A stretch of DNA of 31,633 nt, from assembly GCA_002426575.1 (NCBI GenBank), contig DIRE01000086.1, positions 1 to 31,633 of the forward strand, written 5' to 3'. The DNA is from Clostridiaceae bacterium UBA5444. GTDB taxonomy: Bacteria; Bacillota; Clostridia; Clostridiales; Oxobacteraceae. The position numbers and the translations under genes are program-made. Positions 18,622 through 26,139 of the stretch are shown piece by piece (positions within the stretch are counted from its first letter, which is position 1; each line of letters starts with the position of its first letter). The notes beneath the pieces were generated by a model. The model had not been told where the DNA came from. It worked only from the letters and a program-made list of their open reading frames with translations, and searched no databases.

Positions 18622-19824
18622 ATGGACATGGTTGTAAACACCTTCGTGCAACTATATAAGGATTCGGGATTTATAAATATAACATACAAGCAGGTTATAA
18701 TGATTGCAATAGCATGTGTGCTTTTGTTTCTTGCAATTGTCAAGGAATATGAGCCACTGCTTCTTCTTCCAATAGCATTTGGAATGTTGCTTGTTAACTT
18801 GCCAGGATCAAACATAATGGCTCCACCACAATATGTAGTTGATCCAGCCACGGGTCTGGCAGTTCTTGATGAACTTGGCCGCCCTGTAGTTAAACAAATA
18901 GGAGGATTATTTTGGTATCTTTATCAAGGAGTTGAACTAGATATTTATCCTCCACTTATTTTCCTTGGAGTAGGCGCTATGACGGACTTTGGACCATTAC
19001 TTGCAAATCCTTCAAGCTTACTTCTTGGAGCTGCAGCTCAACTTGGGGTATTTACTACATTTATAGGAGCAAGGCTTCTTAATTTTACAAACCAACAAGC
19101 ATCAGCTATTGGTATAATTGGTGGTGCAGATGGCCCTACTGCAATATATCTTGCATCAAAGCTAGCACCTGAACTTATAGGACCTATAGCGGTTGCTGCA
19201 TATTCATACATGGCATTGGTTCCAATTATACAGCCTCCTATTATGAGGGCTCTTACTACCCCTGAAGAGAGAAAGATAAGGATGGGTAGCATAAGAACAG
19301 TATCAAAGAAGGAAAAGATAATATTCCCAATTGTTGTAACAATTTTAGTTGTACTTATTCTTCCATCAGTAGCTCCACTTCTAGGATGCCTTATGCTAGG
19401 AAATCTATTTAGGGAATCAGGAGTTGTTGATAGATTATCAGATACTGCACAGAATGCTTTGATTAACATAATTACTATATTCTTAGGGCTCACTGTTGGA
19501 GCAACAGCTAATGCAGAGGTTTTCATACAGCCTCAGACTCTAATGATTATAGCCCTTGGACTTTTTGCTTTCTCATTAAGTACCGTAGGAGGAGTGCTCC
19601 TTGGCAAATTGATGTGTAAAATAACTAAGGGTAAGATTAATCCTCTAATTGGTTCTGCTGGTGTATCAGCTGTTCCAATGGCTGCAAGGGTATCCCAAGT
19701 TGTTGGACAACAGGAAGACCCAGGAAACTTCCTCCTTATGCATGCCATGGGACCTAACGTTGCTGGAGTAATTGGTACCGCAGTTGCCGCAGGAGTATTT
19801 TTAGCAATGTTTGGACCAAAGTAA
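18622..19824 (+). CDS. mmdB: Sodium-translocating decarboxylase beta subunit
   Basis: The beta subunit is the integral-membrane sodium channel that decarboxylates carboxybiotin and exports Na+. The 400-aa hydrophobic protein carries the family's functional segments: YPPLIFLGVGAMTDFGPLL, IGIIGGADGPTAIYLASKL (containing the aspartate thought to bind Na+), GATANAEVFIQPQT and GVSAVPMAARVSQ. A GAGGTGAC ribosome-binding site precedes the ATG. The gene closes the mmdA-D-C-B unit, giving all subunits needed for a complete pump. Confidence 0.93.
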   Translation: MDMVVNTFVQLYKDSGFINITYKQVIMIAIACVLLFLAIVKEYEPLLLLPIAFGMLLVNLPGSNIMAPPQYVVDPATGLAVLDELGRPVVKQIGGLFWYLYQGVELDIYPPLIFLGVGAMTDFGPLLANPSSLLLGAAAQLGVFTTFIGARLLNFTNQQASAIGIIGGADGPTAIYLASKLAPELIGPIAVAAYSYMALVPIIQPPIMRALTTPEERKIRMGSIRTVSKKEKIIFPIVVTILVVLILPSVAPLLGCLMLGNLFRESGVVDRLSDTAQNALINIITIFLGLTVGATANAEVFIQPQTLMIIALGLFAFSLSTVGGVLLGKLMCKITKGKINPLIGSAGVSAVPMAARVSQVVGQQEDPGNFLLMHAMGPNVAGVIGTAVAAGVFLAMFGPK

Positions 19825-19864
19825 TATAAGTAAAATCAAAATAGCCTAGAGTTACCAAAACTTA

Positions 19865-19907
19865 AATAAACCTTTATGACAAAAGTCATAGAGGTTTATT
19901 CTTTTTA
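19865..19907 (+). terminator. Terminator of the decarboxylase operon
   Basis: The arms at 19865-19880 and 19885-19900 (AATAAACC...TATGAC with GTCATA...GGTTTATT) form a 16-bp stem with one mismatch and a 4-base loop, followed by CTTTTTAT. Confidence 0.85.
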
Positions 19908-19962
19908 TCACTGTTTTTATAAACTTATTTTTTATATTATAAATAAGAAGGGGATGATAAAA

Positions 19963-20895
19963 ATGATTGTTGAGATAAAAAGTCTTATAAAAAGGTATAA
20001 GGACTATATTGCTGTGGATAATGTGGATATCTCCATAAAGGAAGGGGAGATATTTGGACTGCTTGGCCCAAATGGCGCAGGAAAGACCACAACAATAAAT
20101 GCAATACTTGGACTTACAAATATAGATAGCGGAGATATAAAGATATTTGGGAGAAATATGAGGGATGGGGAAAGTGAAATTAAAAAAAGTATAGGGATTG
20201 TACCGCAAGAGGTTTCAATATTTAAGGATCTTACTGCTGAAGAGAATATAGCATTTTTCGGGAAGTTATATGGCCTAAGGGGTAAGATGCTCAAAGATAG
20301 TATAGATGAGGCTTTGAATTTTACAGGGCTTTTAGGTAATAAGAAAGAGTTTCCAAAGGCCTTCTCTGGCGGTATGAAAAGGAGGCTTAATATTGCATGT
20401 GCAATTGTCCATAAACCAAAGCTTATTATAATGGACGAACCTACAGTTGGAATAGACCCTCAATCAAGAAATCATATACTTCATTCCGTACAAAAGCTTA
20501 ATGAAATGGGATCTACTATAATTTATACATCTCATTATATGGAGGAGATAGAGGAGATTTGCACAGATATAATGATAATGGATCATGGTAGAATAATTGC
20601 CCATGGAAACTGCGATGAGCTTAAAGAGCTTATATCATCTGAAGAAACAATAGATGTGGAGATATCTTCTGTAAATTATACAATAGTGGATAATATAAAA
20701 AGCATATCAGGTGTGAGAGATTGTACATTAAATGATAAAAAGTTAAAAGTAATATCAGATAAGAAAAGCAAAAATCTAAGCAGGATAATTGAGACTATAT
20801 CAAATACGGATTCTGAGATACTGTCTTTAAATGTAGAAAAGCCAACACTTGAAGGCGTATTTTTAACATTGACGGGAAGAACCTTAAGGGATTAG
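19963..20895 (+). CDS. ABC-2 type exporter, ATP-binding protein (LnrL/NatA-like)
   Basis: This 310-aa ATPase energises the two permeases encoded directly downstream. Walker A GPNGAGKT is at residues 35-42; the Q-loop (VPQEVSIF), signature FSGGMKRR, Walker B LIIMDEPTVGIDP and H-loop YTSHYMEE are all intact. The C-terminal extension of about 90 residues is typical of drug and antibiotic exporters. The frame is open upstream to 19876, but that stretch lies in the preceding terminator. ATG 19963 follows GAAGGGG and matches the domain start. The gene resembles YfiL/LnrL of Bacillus in size and in being followed by two related permeases; substrate is unknown. Confidence 0.9.
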   Translation: MIVEIKSLIKRYKDYIAVDNVDISIKEGEIFGLLGPNGAGKTTTINAILGLTNIDSGDIKIFGRNMRDGESEIKKSIGIVPQEVSIFKDLTAEENIAFFGKLYGLRGKMLKDSIDEALNFTGLLGNKKEFPKAFSGGMKRRLNIACAIVHKPKLIIMDEPTVGIDPQSRNHILHSVQKLNEMGSTIIYTSHYMEEIEEICTDIMIMDHGRIIAHGNCDELKELISSEETIDVEISSVNYTIVDNIKSISGVRDCTLNDKKLKVISDKKSKNLSRIIETISNTDSEILSLNVEKPTLEGVFLTLTGRTLRD

Positions 20896-20911
20896 TATGG
20901 GTGGTGATTTT

Positions 20912-22048
20912 GTGAATATATTAAATGTGGCCTATTACACAATAAAAAGAAATATTAGAGACAAAAGGTCCTTATGCCTTATGCTGCTTTTTCCAATAGT
21001 TCTTATATTAATACTTGGAACTGCACTTGACAGCCAGTTTAAACCTCAAAACGTGGATAAGACTGTGGTATATTATATAAATAATGATAATGGGGAAATG
21101 GGAAAGGCTTTTGACCAATTTATAAATCAGGACGAGATTAAAGAGATACTTGATGTAAAGACTGCAGATTCCAAAGAAGAAGCTAGAGGAATTGTATCAG
21201 GGGGAGGGGCTGCTGCACTTATAGAAATAGATGAGGATTTTACCGCAAGCTACGCTTTAGGAGAAAAAGCAAATATACATGTATATAACAATAACAACAG
21301 CGGTTTTAGAGCCTCAGTTGTTAGAAACATTGTTGATAGTTTCATAGATGGTGCAAATAGCGGCGGGGCTATTTTAAGTATTGGCAAAATGCCAGATTAC
21401 AAAACATTTACAACAATTGAAGATACCCCCCTAGAGACTGATGGCAAAATACCAGGGGCCATGGATTATTATGCAGTAACAATGCTTGTTATGATACTTA
21501 TGTATGGTGCAGGGTATGGCACATATGGGATGGCAGAGGATTATCTATATGATACGGGGAATAGGATAAAAGCATCCCCAATTAAAATACATGAACTTTT
21601 TATAGGTAAGATATTAGGGATTATCTTTACTATATTTTGCCAAAGCATGATTATTATTTTATTTACTAAGTTTGTCTATAAAGCCAATTGGGGCAACAAT
21701 ATGGCTCAAATAGCATATATATGCCTATCTTTTTCTGTATTTTCAACTGCTATGGGTTCTGCCGCATGTATACTTTTTAAAAATGAAAGAACAGCGGACT
21801 CTGTAATAAATATATTAATCCCTATATTTACTTTTTTAGCTGGAGGGTATGTGCCAATTAATTCTTCCAATAATGTATTTGCTTCAATAAGGGTGCTATC
21901 TCCAAACTTTCTTGCCCAGACAGCAATATTTAAAACTATATATGGAAGGGAAGTTTTAGATATATATACTTCAACAGGTATTCTTTGGGCGGCATCACTA
22001 ATAATGCTTTTAATATCATTAGCAGCTGCAAGGAGGTTTAAGGCATGA
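20912..22048 (+). CDS. ABC-2 type permease 1 (LnrM-like)
   Basis: This 378-aa membrane protein has the ABC-2 layout: one N-terminal helix (LCLMLLFPIVLILILGTAL), a large extracytoplasmic domain of about 150 residues, and a cluster of five C-terminal helices from about residue 190. The segment NIRDKRSLCLMLLFP is typical. GTG 20912 is chosen as start because GGGTGGTG lies 5 bases upstream; ATG 20897, 2 bases after the ATPase stop, is an in-frame alternative with no ribosome-binding site of its own. Its last 4 bases overlap the next permease. Confidence 0.85.
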   Translation: MNILNVAYYTIKRNIRDKRSLCLMLLFPIVLILILGTALDSQFKPQNVDKTVVYYINNDNGEMGKAFDQFINQDEIKEILDVKTADSKEEARGIVSGGGAAALIEIDEDFTASYALGEKANIHVYNNNNSGFRASVVRNIVDSFIDGANSGGAILSIGKMPDYKTFTTIEDTPLETDGKIPGAMDYYAVTMLVMILMYGAGYGTYGMAEDYLYDTGNRIKASPIKIHELFIGKILGIIFTIFCQSMIIILFTKFVYKANWGNNMAQIAYICLSFSVFSTAMGSAACILFKNERTADSVINILIPIFTFLAGGYVPINSSNNVFASIRVLSPNFLAQTAIFKTIYGREVLDIYTSTGILWAASLIMLLISLAAARRFKA

Positions 22049-23148
22049 TTTTTACAAATAATATAAAGAGAATACTCAGAGACAAATTAAACACAATATT
22101 TATGTTTGTAGTGCCAATAGTATTTATAGTACTTACAATGCAGATGAACTCAAAAGTTTGGAAAGTGACTGTGGGTATAGTAGATAATGACAATACAGAG
22201 TTTACAGAAATAATAAAAGATAAAATAGAAGAAAACGGACAATATATTGAAATACAAGAGGGGGATATACAAAAAGATCTAATTGAGTCTAATGTAGATT
22301 ATGTTTTATCAATAGACAAGGGATTTACAGAAAAGCTTATAAATGGAGAGGATGTATCACTTAAGGGATATGGTATAAAAGAAACCAATGCCTCCATGCC
22401 TTTTAAGATATATATGGAAAGCTTTTTAAATTCCTCCAAAGATATTGCCAAAGCAGCTGATAAAAGCAGCTCTAAGTTCTACGAGGCAATGGAATACTAT
22501 AAAAACGGGGGCCTATCTGCAGAGTATTTAACCGTAGGAGCCAATAAAACTAAAAAGACAAGTACCATAAGCGGTATAGGCTTTCTCATAATGGGTATGT
22601 TATTATTTTCAGGCAATGTATCTACACTCCCCTTAGAGGATAAAAAATCTGGTACCTATTATAGGATGTTTGCAGCACCTCTTTCTACAAGAAGCTATAT
22701 GGTTCAAAATATACTAAGTTATTTTGTGTTCTTAAGTCTGCAGATAGTAGTTATATTTGCCATATTACTCAACGTATTTGATGCGGATTTTGGACCATCA
22801 GTCCCTAGAATGCTATTGCTTCTTTTTATATTTGCTGTTGTTTGTACAGCCTTTGGAACTGCAATAAGCAGTGTATCAAAGGACAGAGGGCAGGCATCCG
22901 TTATTTCTAATCTTCTTGTTACACCAATGTGTATGCTTGGAGGATGCTTTTGGCCAAGAGAGATTATGCCTGATGTTTTAAAAAGAGTTGGAGATTTCGT
23001 TCCAACAACTTGGGCTTTAAACGGGGCATATAAATTAATTAATGGTAACACATTAAAGGATATATCACTCGAGATATCAATACTCCTCTTATTTGCACTA
23101 ATATTTTTCTTAATAGCAGCAAAGAAGAAGATAGATGTATATAACTGA
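22045..23148 (+). CDS. ABC-2 type permease 2 (LnrN-like)
   Basis: The 367-aa protein is a second ABC-2 permease with the same plan: an N-terminal helix (NTIFMFVVPIVFIVLTM), a large outer domain, and a C-terminal membrane domain starting near residue 175 (ISGIGFLIMGMLLFSG). The conserved MLGGCFWPREIMP segment sits near the C-terminus. Start and stop overlap (ATGA) with the first permease, so the pair is translated together and probably forms a heterodimeric channel with the upstream ATPase. Confidence 0.87.
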   Translation: MIFTNNIKRILRDKLNTIFMFVVPIVFIVLTMQMNSKVWKVTVGIVDNDNTEFTEIIKDKIEENGQYIEIQEGDIQKDLIESNVDYVLSIDKGFTEKLINGEDVSLKGYGIKETNASMPFKIYMESFLNSSKDIAKAADKSSSKFYEAMEYYKNGGLSAEYLTVGANKTKKTSTISGIGFLIMGMLLFSGNVSTLPLEDKKSGTYYRMFAAPLSTRSYMVQNILSYFVFLSLQIVVIFAILLNVFDADFGPSVPRMLLLLFIFAVVCTAFGTAISSVSKDRGQASVISNLLVTPMCMLGGCFWPREIMPDVLKRVGDFVPTTWALNGAYKLINGNTLKDISLEISILLLFALIFFLIAAKKKIDVYN

Positions 23149-23156
23149 AATTGAAG

Positions 23157-23217
23157 TAGCCAAAAATCGCCAAAACTAAACTCAAAGGTGCCTGCCACTT
23201 TTTAGTTGAGTTTTGGC
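23157..23217. repeat. Palindromic intergenic repeat, copy 1
   Basis: Outer arms GCCAAAACTAAACT and AGTTGAGTTTTGGC (one mismatch) enclose a smaller hairpin, AAAgGTG-CCTGC-CAC-TTT. It lies between the converging permease and TSCPD genes and may serve as a two-way terminator. Copies 2 (24339-24399) and 3 (27145-27203) share the layout and the core TGYCTGCCA. Confidence 0.75.
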
Positions 23218-23244
23218 TGGGTTTACCACCTAAGCTAGTCCAAA

Positions 23245-23487
23245 TTATTGACAGGCCTTTTCAATTGCTTTAGCAAGCTGTGCAGGGCATGAGGTTCCTT
23301 TTCCATTGCAGTTTATATCTTTAAGAAGTTCTACAACCTTTTTTGCGGGGAGGCCTTCTACTAATTTGCTTATGCCTTGTAAACTTCCAGAACAGCCTGA
23401 ATAGAACTTAACGTTTTTAACTAAACCATCCTCTATATCAAATGTTATTTTCTTTGAACAAACACCTTTTGGTGTGTAATCTATCAT
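23245..23487 (-). CDS. Small four-cysteine TSCPD-domain protein (TIGR03905-like)
   Basis: The 80-aa protein is a single TSCPD-type domain: FDIEDGLVKNVKFYSGCSGSLQGISKLVEG, then GTSCPAQLAKAIEKA. It has five cysteines, four of them at the positions that name the '4Cys' family (VCSKK, SGCSGS, INCNGK, TSCPAQ). The domain is related to a C-terminal region of adenosylcobalamin ribonucleotide reductases, but the function of the free-standing form is unknown. It starts 17 bases after the TatD-like gene and is probably cotranscribed with it. A decayed second copy of its 3' end lies at 24427-24479. Confidence 0.85.
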   Translation of the reverse strand: MIDYTPKGVCSKKITFDIEDGLVKNVKFYSGCSGSLQGISKLVEGLPAKKVVELLKDINCNGKGTSCPAQLAKAIEKACQ

Positions 23488-23504
23488 TCCTGCATCACGT
23501 CCTT

Positions 23505-24281
23505 CTAAATGTTATCATTTGTTGTAAAGATATTTTTAATATTATCTCTAAATATTTGTTTTAACTCGCAAACAGGTATCCCTTTTATGTGGGATATCTT
23601 TTCATATACTTTAATAATGTCTTTTGGGAAGCCGTCCCTATCATAAAGCCACGAATATCCCCCAGGGTTATCAGTTTCAGGAAGTATAATATTGGTGGGT
23701 AGCATAGCGCATAGTTTTTGACTATATTCATTTTCTAAAATATCCACGCTGAATGTAAACATACATCCTAGGTCAACAAATTCCTGAACCAACTCCATTG
23801 GCCCTGAATACCAGTGTATTATTGTTTTAGGGGGAGTAGCTTTCTTTAAAATATTAAGTATTTCATATTCGGCATCTTTTGTATGAATATTTACGGGCTT
23901 TTTATACTTGCATGCAAGTTCTATAAAACGAGTAAATACTTCTATTTGTATAGGAAAGGTACTTTTATCCTCTACCCAAAGAAAATCAACACCTATTTCA
24001 CCAACCATAATAGACCTTGAAATACAACTTTCTATCATATCCCAATCAATAGTATTATTTGTAACCTTCCATGGATGAAGTCCAAAGCAGGGAATAATAA
24101 AATCCGTGTTTTGGGCTAGATTTAAGGTGTTAATAAAACTATTATGATCCATGGAATTAGATAAGGAAAATATTTTGTAATTATTAATCTCTGACAATAC
24201 TCTAGGAATATTATCCCCTGAGTAAAGGTCTAAATGAGTATGTGCATCTATATATTCAGCCTTATCAATTATATTTTCCAT
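23505..24281 (-). CDS. TatD-family metal-dependent hydrolase
   Basis: The 258-aa protein belongs to the TatD/amidohydrolase group of metal-dependent hydrolases (often DNases or esterases). Metal ligands can be seen in DAHTHLD (His14, His16), MVGEIGVD (Glu), PVNIHTKDAE (His), IIHWYSG (His) and PETDNPGG (Asp). The GLHPW motif after strand 3 is characteristic. The TIM-barrel is complete. TAGGAG lies 8 bases before the ATG on the minus strand. It leads a two-gene unit with the TSCPD gene. Its substrate cannot be inferred. Confidence 0.85.
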   Translation of the reverse strand: MENIIDKAEYIDAHTHLDLYSGDNIPRVLSEINNYKIFSLSNSMDHNSFINTLNLAQNTDFIIPCFGLHPWKVTNNTIDWDMIESCISRSIMVGEIGVDFLWVEDKSTFPIQIEVFTRFIELACKYKKPVNIHTKDAEYEILNILKKATPPKTIIHWYSGPMELVQEFVDLGCMFTFSVDILENEYSQKLCAMLPTNIILPETDNPGGYSWLYDRDGFPKDIIKVYEKISHIKGIPVCELKQIFRDNIKNIFTTNDNI

Positions 24282-24303
24282 ATTTTAAGCTCCTAACCTG
24301 ATA

Positions 24304-24332
24304 ATTTTAAATATAATTATAACAGAATTCAA
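24304..24332 (-). promoter_or_regulatory. Candidate promoter of the TatD-like gene
   Basis: On the minus strand TTGAAT (24332-24327) and TAAAAT (24309-24304) are 17 bases apart, just upstream of the gene start at 24281. Confidence 0.4.
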
Positions 24333-24338
24333 ATTATT

Positions 24339-24399
24339 ATGGCAAACGACGGCAAAACTAAACCCAAAAGTGCCTGCCACTTTTTGATTTGGTTTTGGC
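24339..24399. repeat. Palindromic intergenic repeat, copy 2
   Basis: The same layout as copy 1, with a perfect inner hairpin AAAAGTG-CCTGC-CACTTTT. Homology to the 23157 copy continues beyond the palindrome into the neighbouring gene remnant, so this is part of a larger duplication of about 140 bases. Confidence 0.75.
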
Positions 24400-24426
24400 T
24401 AAGTTTACCATTTAGGTCAGTCCAAA

Positions 24427-24479
24427 TTATCCACAGGTCTCTTCAATTGCTTTATAAATTGATTGTTTTAAGATATGAG
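24427..24479 (-). pseudogene. Remnant of a second TSCPD gene (3' end only)
   Basis: On the minus strand the frame reads QSIYKAIEETCG-stop, matching AQLAKAIEKACQ-stop of the intact gene at 23245. Downstream bases, including the palindromic repeat, match too. Similarity fades at about 24479; nothing upstream of it resembles the rest of the gene. It is a decayed tandem duplicate, cut off before the TnpB element. Confidence 0.65.
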
Positions 24480-24560
24480 TTAAGGATATAATAATAAGAG
24501 GAGTTATTAATAGTGAACTAAAATGCTTACAAACATGGACATATGTATTCATATATAGTC

Positions 24561-24797
24561 AGAGGCGAGGTAATTATATATCACTATATATAAACCAAAC
24601 GAATTTGCTGAAATGATAGTGTATTAGTAAAAAACTATAACGATAGGAGATTAAAAGCTTTTAGGACTCCTACAGATAGACGTTAGCACACCCGTGATTA
24701 ATATGTAGAATTATGGGCAAAATAGAACAAACCGAGGATAAGAGGAAGACTATAATTTATACCAGAAAAAATAGAGGAGGATGGAAAAGGTTTGTTC
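24561..24797 (+). other. Structured non-coding left end of the TnpB element
   Basis: This stretch is gene-free but full of pairing: CACTAT/ATAGTG (24582-24587 with 24616-24621), TAGGAG/CTCCTA (24644-24649 with 24667-24672, enclosing self-complementary AAAAGCTTTT), CAC/GTG around ACCC (24687-24696), and a 9-bp perfect stem GAACAAACC/GGTTTGTTC (24725-24733 with 24789-24797) ending at the tnpB ATG. Its size and position resemble the group I intron part of IStrons, but I could not identify the conserved group I P/Q/R/S core, so the intron reading is only a possibility. Confidence 0.5.
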
Positions 24798-25967
24798 ATG
24801 GCTTACAAAACAGAGATAAATCCGACCTTTGAGCAGATTCAGAGGATTAATCAAACAATAGGTGTATGCAGATTTATTTACAATTTTTATTTAGCACATA
24901 ATAAACAAGTATATGAAAAAGAGAAATGTTTTCTTTCTGGCATGGAATTTTCTAAATGGCTAAATAACGAGTTCATTCCTAATAATGCTGAGTATAGTTG
25001 GATTAAGGATGTATCAAGTAAAGCAGTTAAGCAGTCTATTATGAATGGAGAAAAAGCTTATAGAAGATTTTTTAAAGAGCAAAGCAAATTTCCTAAGTTT
25101 AAAAAGAAGAACAATCAAAATGTAAAGATATACTTCCCTAAGAATAATAAAACTGATTGGGTAATTGAAAGGCATAGAATTAAGATACCAACTATCGGAT
25201 GGGTAAGATTAAAGGAATTTGGATATATACCAATTAATAGTAAGGTTACAAGTGGTACAGTATCACAGAGGGCAGGAAGATATTATGTTTCTGTGCTAGT
25301 TGAAGAAGATATTCAAATTCAAAATAATAACACTAACACTAATCAAGGTATAGGAATAGACTTAGGTATAGCAGATTTTGCCATAGTGAGCAATTTAGAA
25401 GAACCATATAAGAACATCAATAAAACAATCAAAGTTAAAAAGTTGGAAAAAAAGTTAAAACGCGAGCAAACAAAACTTTCAAGAAAATATGAAAGTCTAA
25501 AACTAAGAAGTAAAAATAAGGGGAAAGGAGATGTCACTCGACAAAATATCCAAAAGCAAGTGGTTAGGGTGCAAAAACTTCATCAAAGACTTGCTAATAT
25601 TAGAGGAGACTATAATAACAAAGTTATATCAGAAGTGGTGAAAACCAAGCCACAGTATATAACTATAGAAGATTTAAATGTTAGTGGAATGATGAAGAAT
25701 AGGCATTTAGCAAGAGCAATAGCACAACAAAACTTTAGTTCATTCAGAACAAAACTTCAATATAAATGTTATGTTAATGGAATAGAATTGAGAATAGTAG
25801 GTAGATTTTATCCTTCCAGTAAAACGTGTAGTAAATGTGGTACTATAGACAAGGATTTGAAATTATCTGATAGAACATATATATGTACAGGATGCGGTTA
25901 TGTTATAGATAGGGATAAAAATGCATCTATCAATCTTGCTAATGCAAAAACATACAAAATAGCATAA
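24798..25967 (+). CDS. tnpB: RNA-guided endonuclease TnpB
   Basis: TnpB is the transposon-encoded RNA-guided nuclease ancestral to Cas12. The 389-aa protein has an N-terminal helical/WED part (EQIQRINQTIGVCRFIYNFYLAH), a split RuvC domain with Asp188 in GIDLGIADFAIVS, Glu291 in ITIEDLNVSGM and Asp371/Asp373 in DRDKNASINLA, and the zinc finger CSKCG...CTGCG between the last two motifs. All catalytic residues are present, so it is not a nuclease-dead derivative. Start ATG 24798 follows AAAAGG; the stronger AGGAGG (24775-24780) is 17 bases away, further than usual. Both lie in or beside the loop of the hairpin that ends at the start codon. Confidence 0.94.
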   Translation: MAYKTEINPTFEQIQRINQTIGVCRFIYNFYLAHNKQVYEKEKCFLSGMEFSKWLNNEFIPNNAEYSWIKDVSSKAVKQSIMNGEKAYRRFFKEQSKFPKFKKKNNQNVKIYFPKNNKTDWVIERHRIKIPTIGWVRLKEFGYIPINSKVTSGTVSQRAGRYYVSVLVEEDIQIQNNNTNTNQGIGIDLGIADFAIVSNLEEPYKNINKTIKVKKLEKKLKREQTKLSRKYESLKLRSKNKGKGDVTRQNIQKQVVRVQKLHQRLANIRGDYNNKVISEVVKTKPQYITIEDLNVSGMMKNRHLARAIAQQNFSSFRTKLQYKCYVNGIELRIVGRFYPSSKTCSKCGTIDKDLKLSDRTYICTGCGYVIDRDKNASINLANAKTYKIA

Positions 25968-26122
25968 TAACAATAATAATCAAGCTAATGTATGTGTGCG
26001 TACCGTGGGCTACACGGGAATTTACGCCTTTGGAGTGTTAATAAAACTGTAGTAGAATTTATCCGAGGCAGAACACGTTGAAGAAGGAATAATCTCGATA
26101 TGGGTATATTTGTCCATATTTT
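25968..26122 (+). ncRNA. Probable omega-RNA (reRNA) scaffold of TnpB
   Basis: The region after tnpB folds well: GCGTA (25998-26002) with TACGC (26023-26027) encloses CCGTG/CACGG (26003-26007, 26013-26017). Then come GAACACGTTGAAGAAGGAAT and the right-end hairpin. TnpB guide RNAs typically start within the 3' end of the tnpB gene and run through the right end into flanking DNA. The RNA probably begins before 25968; its guide would be the bases just after about 26122, i.e. the ribosome-binding site of the next gene. Confidence 0.5.
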
Positions 26123-26139
26123 GAGTGGCAGGTGTTTTT

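Larger units (their letters stand above)
24531..26122 (+). mobile_element. Solitary TnpB (IS200/IS605-type orfB-only) element
   Basis: The element comprises a left-end hairpin (stem ATATG/CATAT, 24541-24554, closed by GAC/GTC), about 240 bases of structured non-coding DNA, tnpB, and a right end with an omega-RNA-like region and hairpin (ATATGG 26098-26103 with CCATAT 26114-26119). The end sequences 24531-24554 and the complement of 26098-26121 agree at 19 of 24 positions. No tnpA transposase gene is present, so movement would need a TnpA in trans. Exact ends are inferred from the hairpins, since no uninterrupted site is available for comparison. Confidence 0.7.

Noticed and set aside
22719..23198. 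159-residue minus-strand ORF opposite the second permease
   Set aside because: It runs through the palindromic repeat and an evident permease gene, and shows no family features.
24492..24519. Small ORF after AAGAGGAG at 24495-24502
   Set aside because: The GTG there is followed within two codons by a stop; no coding potential.
24553..24760. ATATAGTC (24553-24560) and AGACTAT (around 24749) as group I P7 strands
   Set aside because: They are complementary but occur in the reverse of the required order; the first is already explained by the left-end hairpin.
24480..24797. Confident group I intron (IStron) annotation
   Set aside because: Element layout fits, but the conserved core pairing segments were not found in the right order. 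Kept as a question, not a call.
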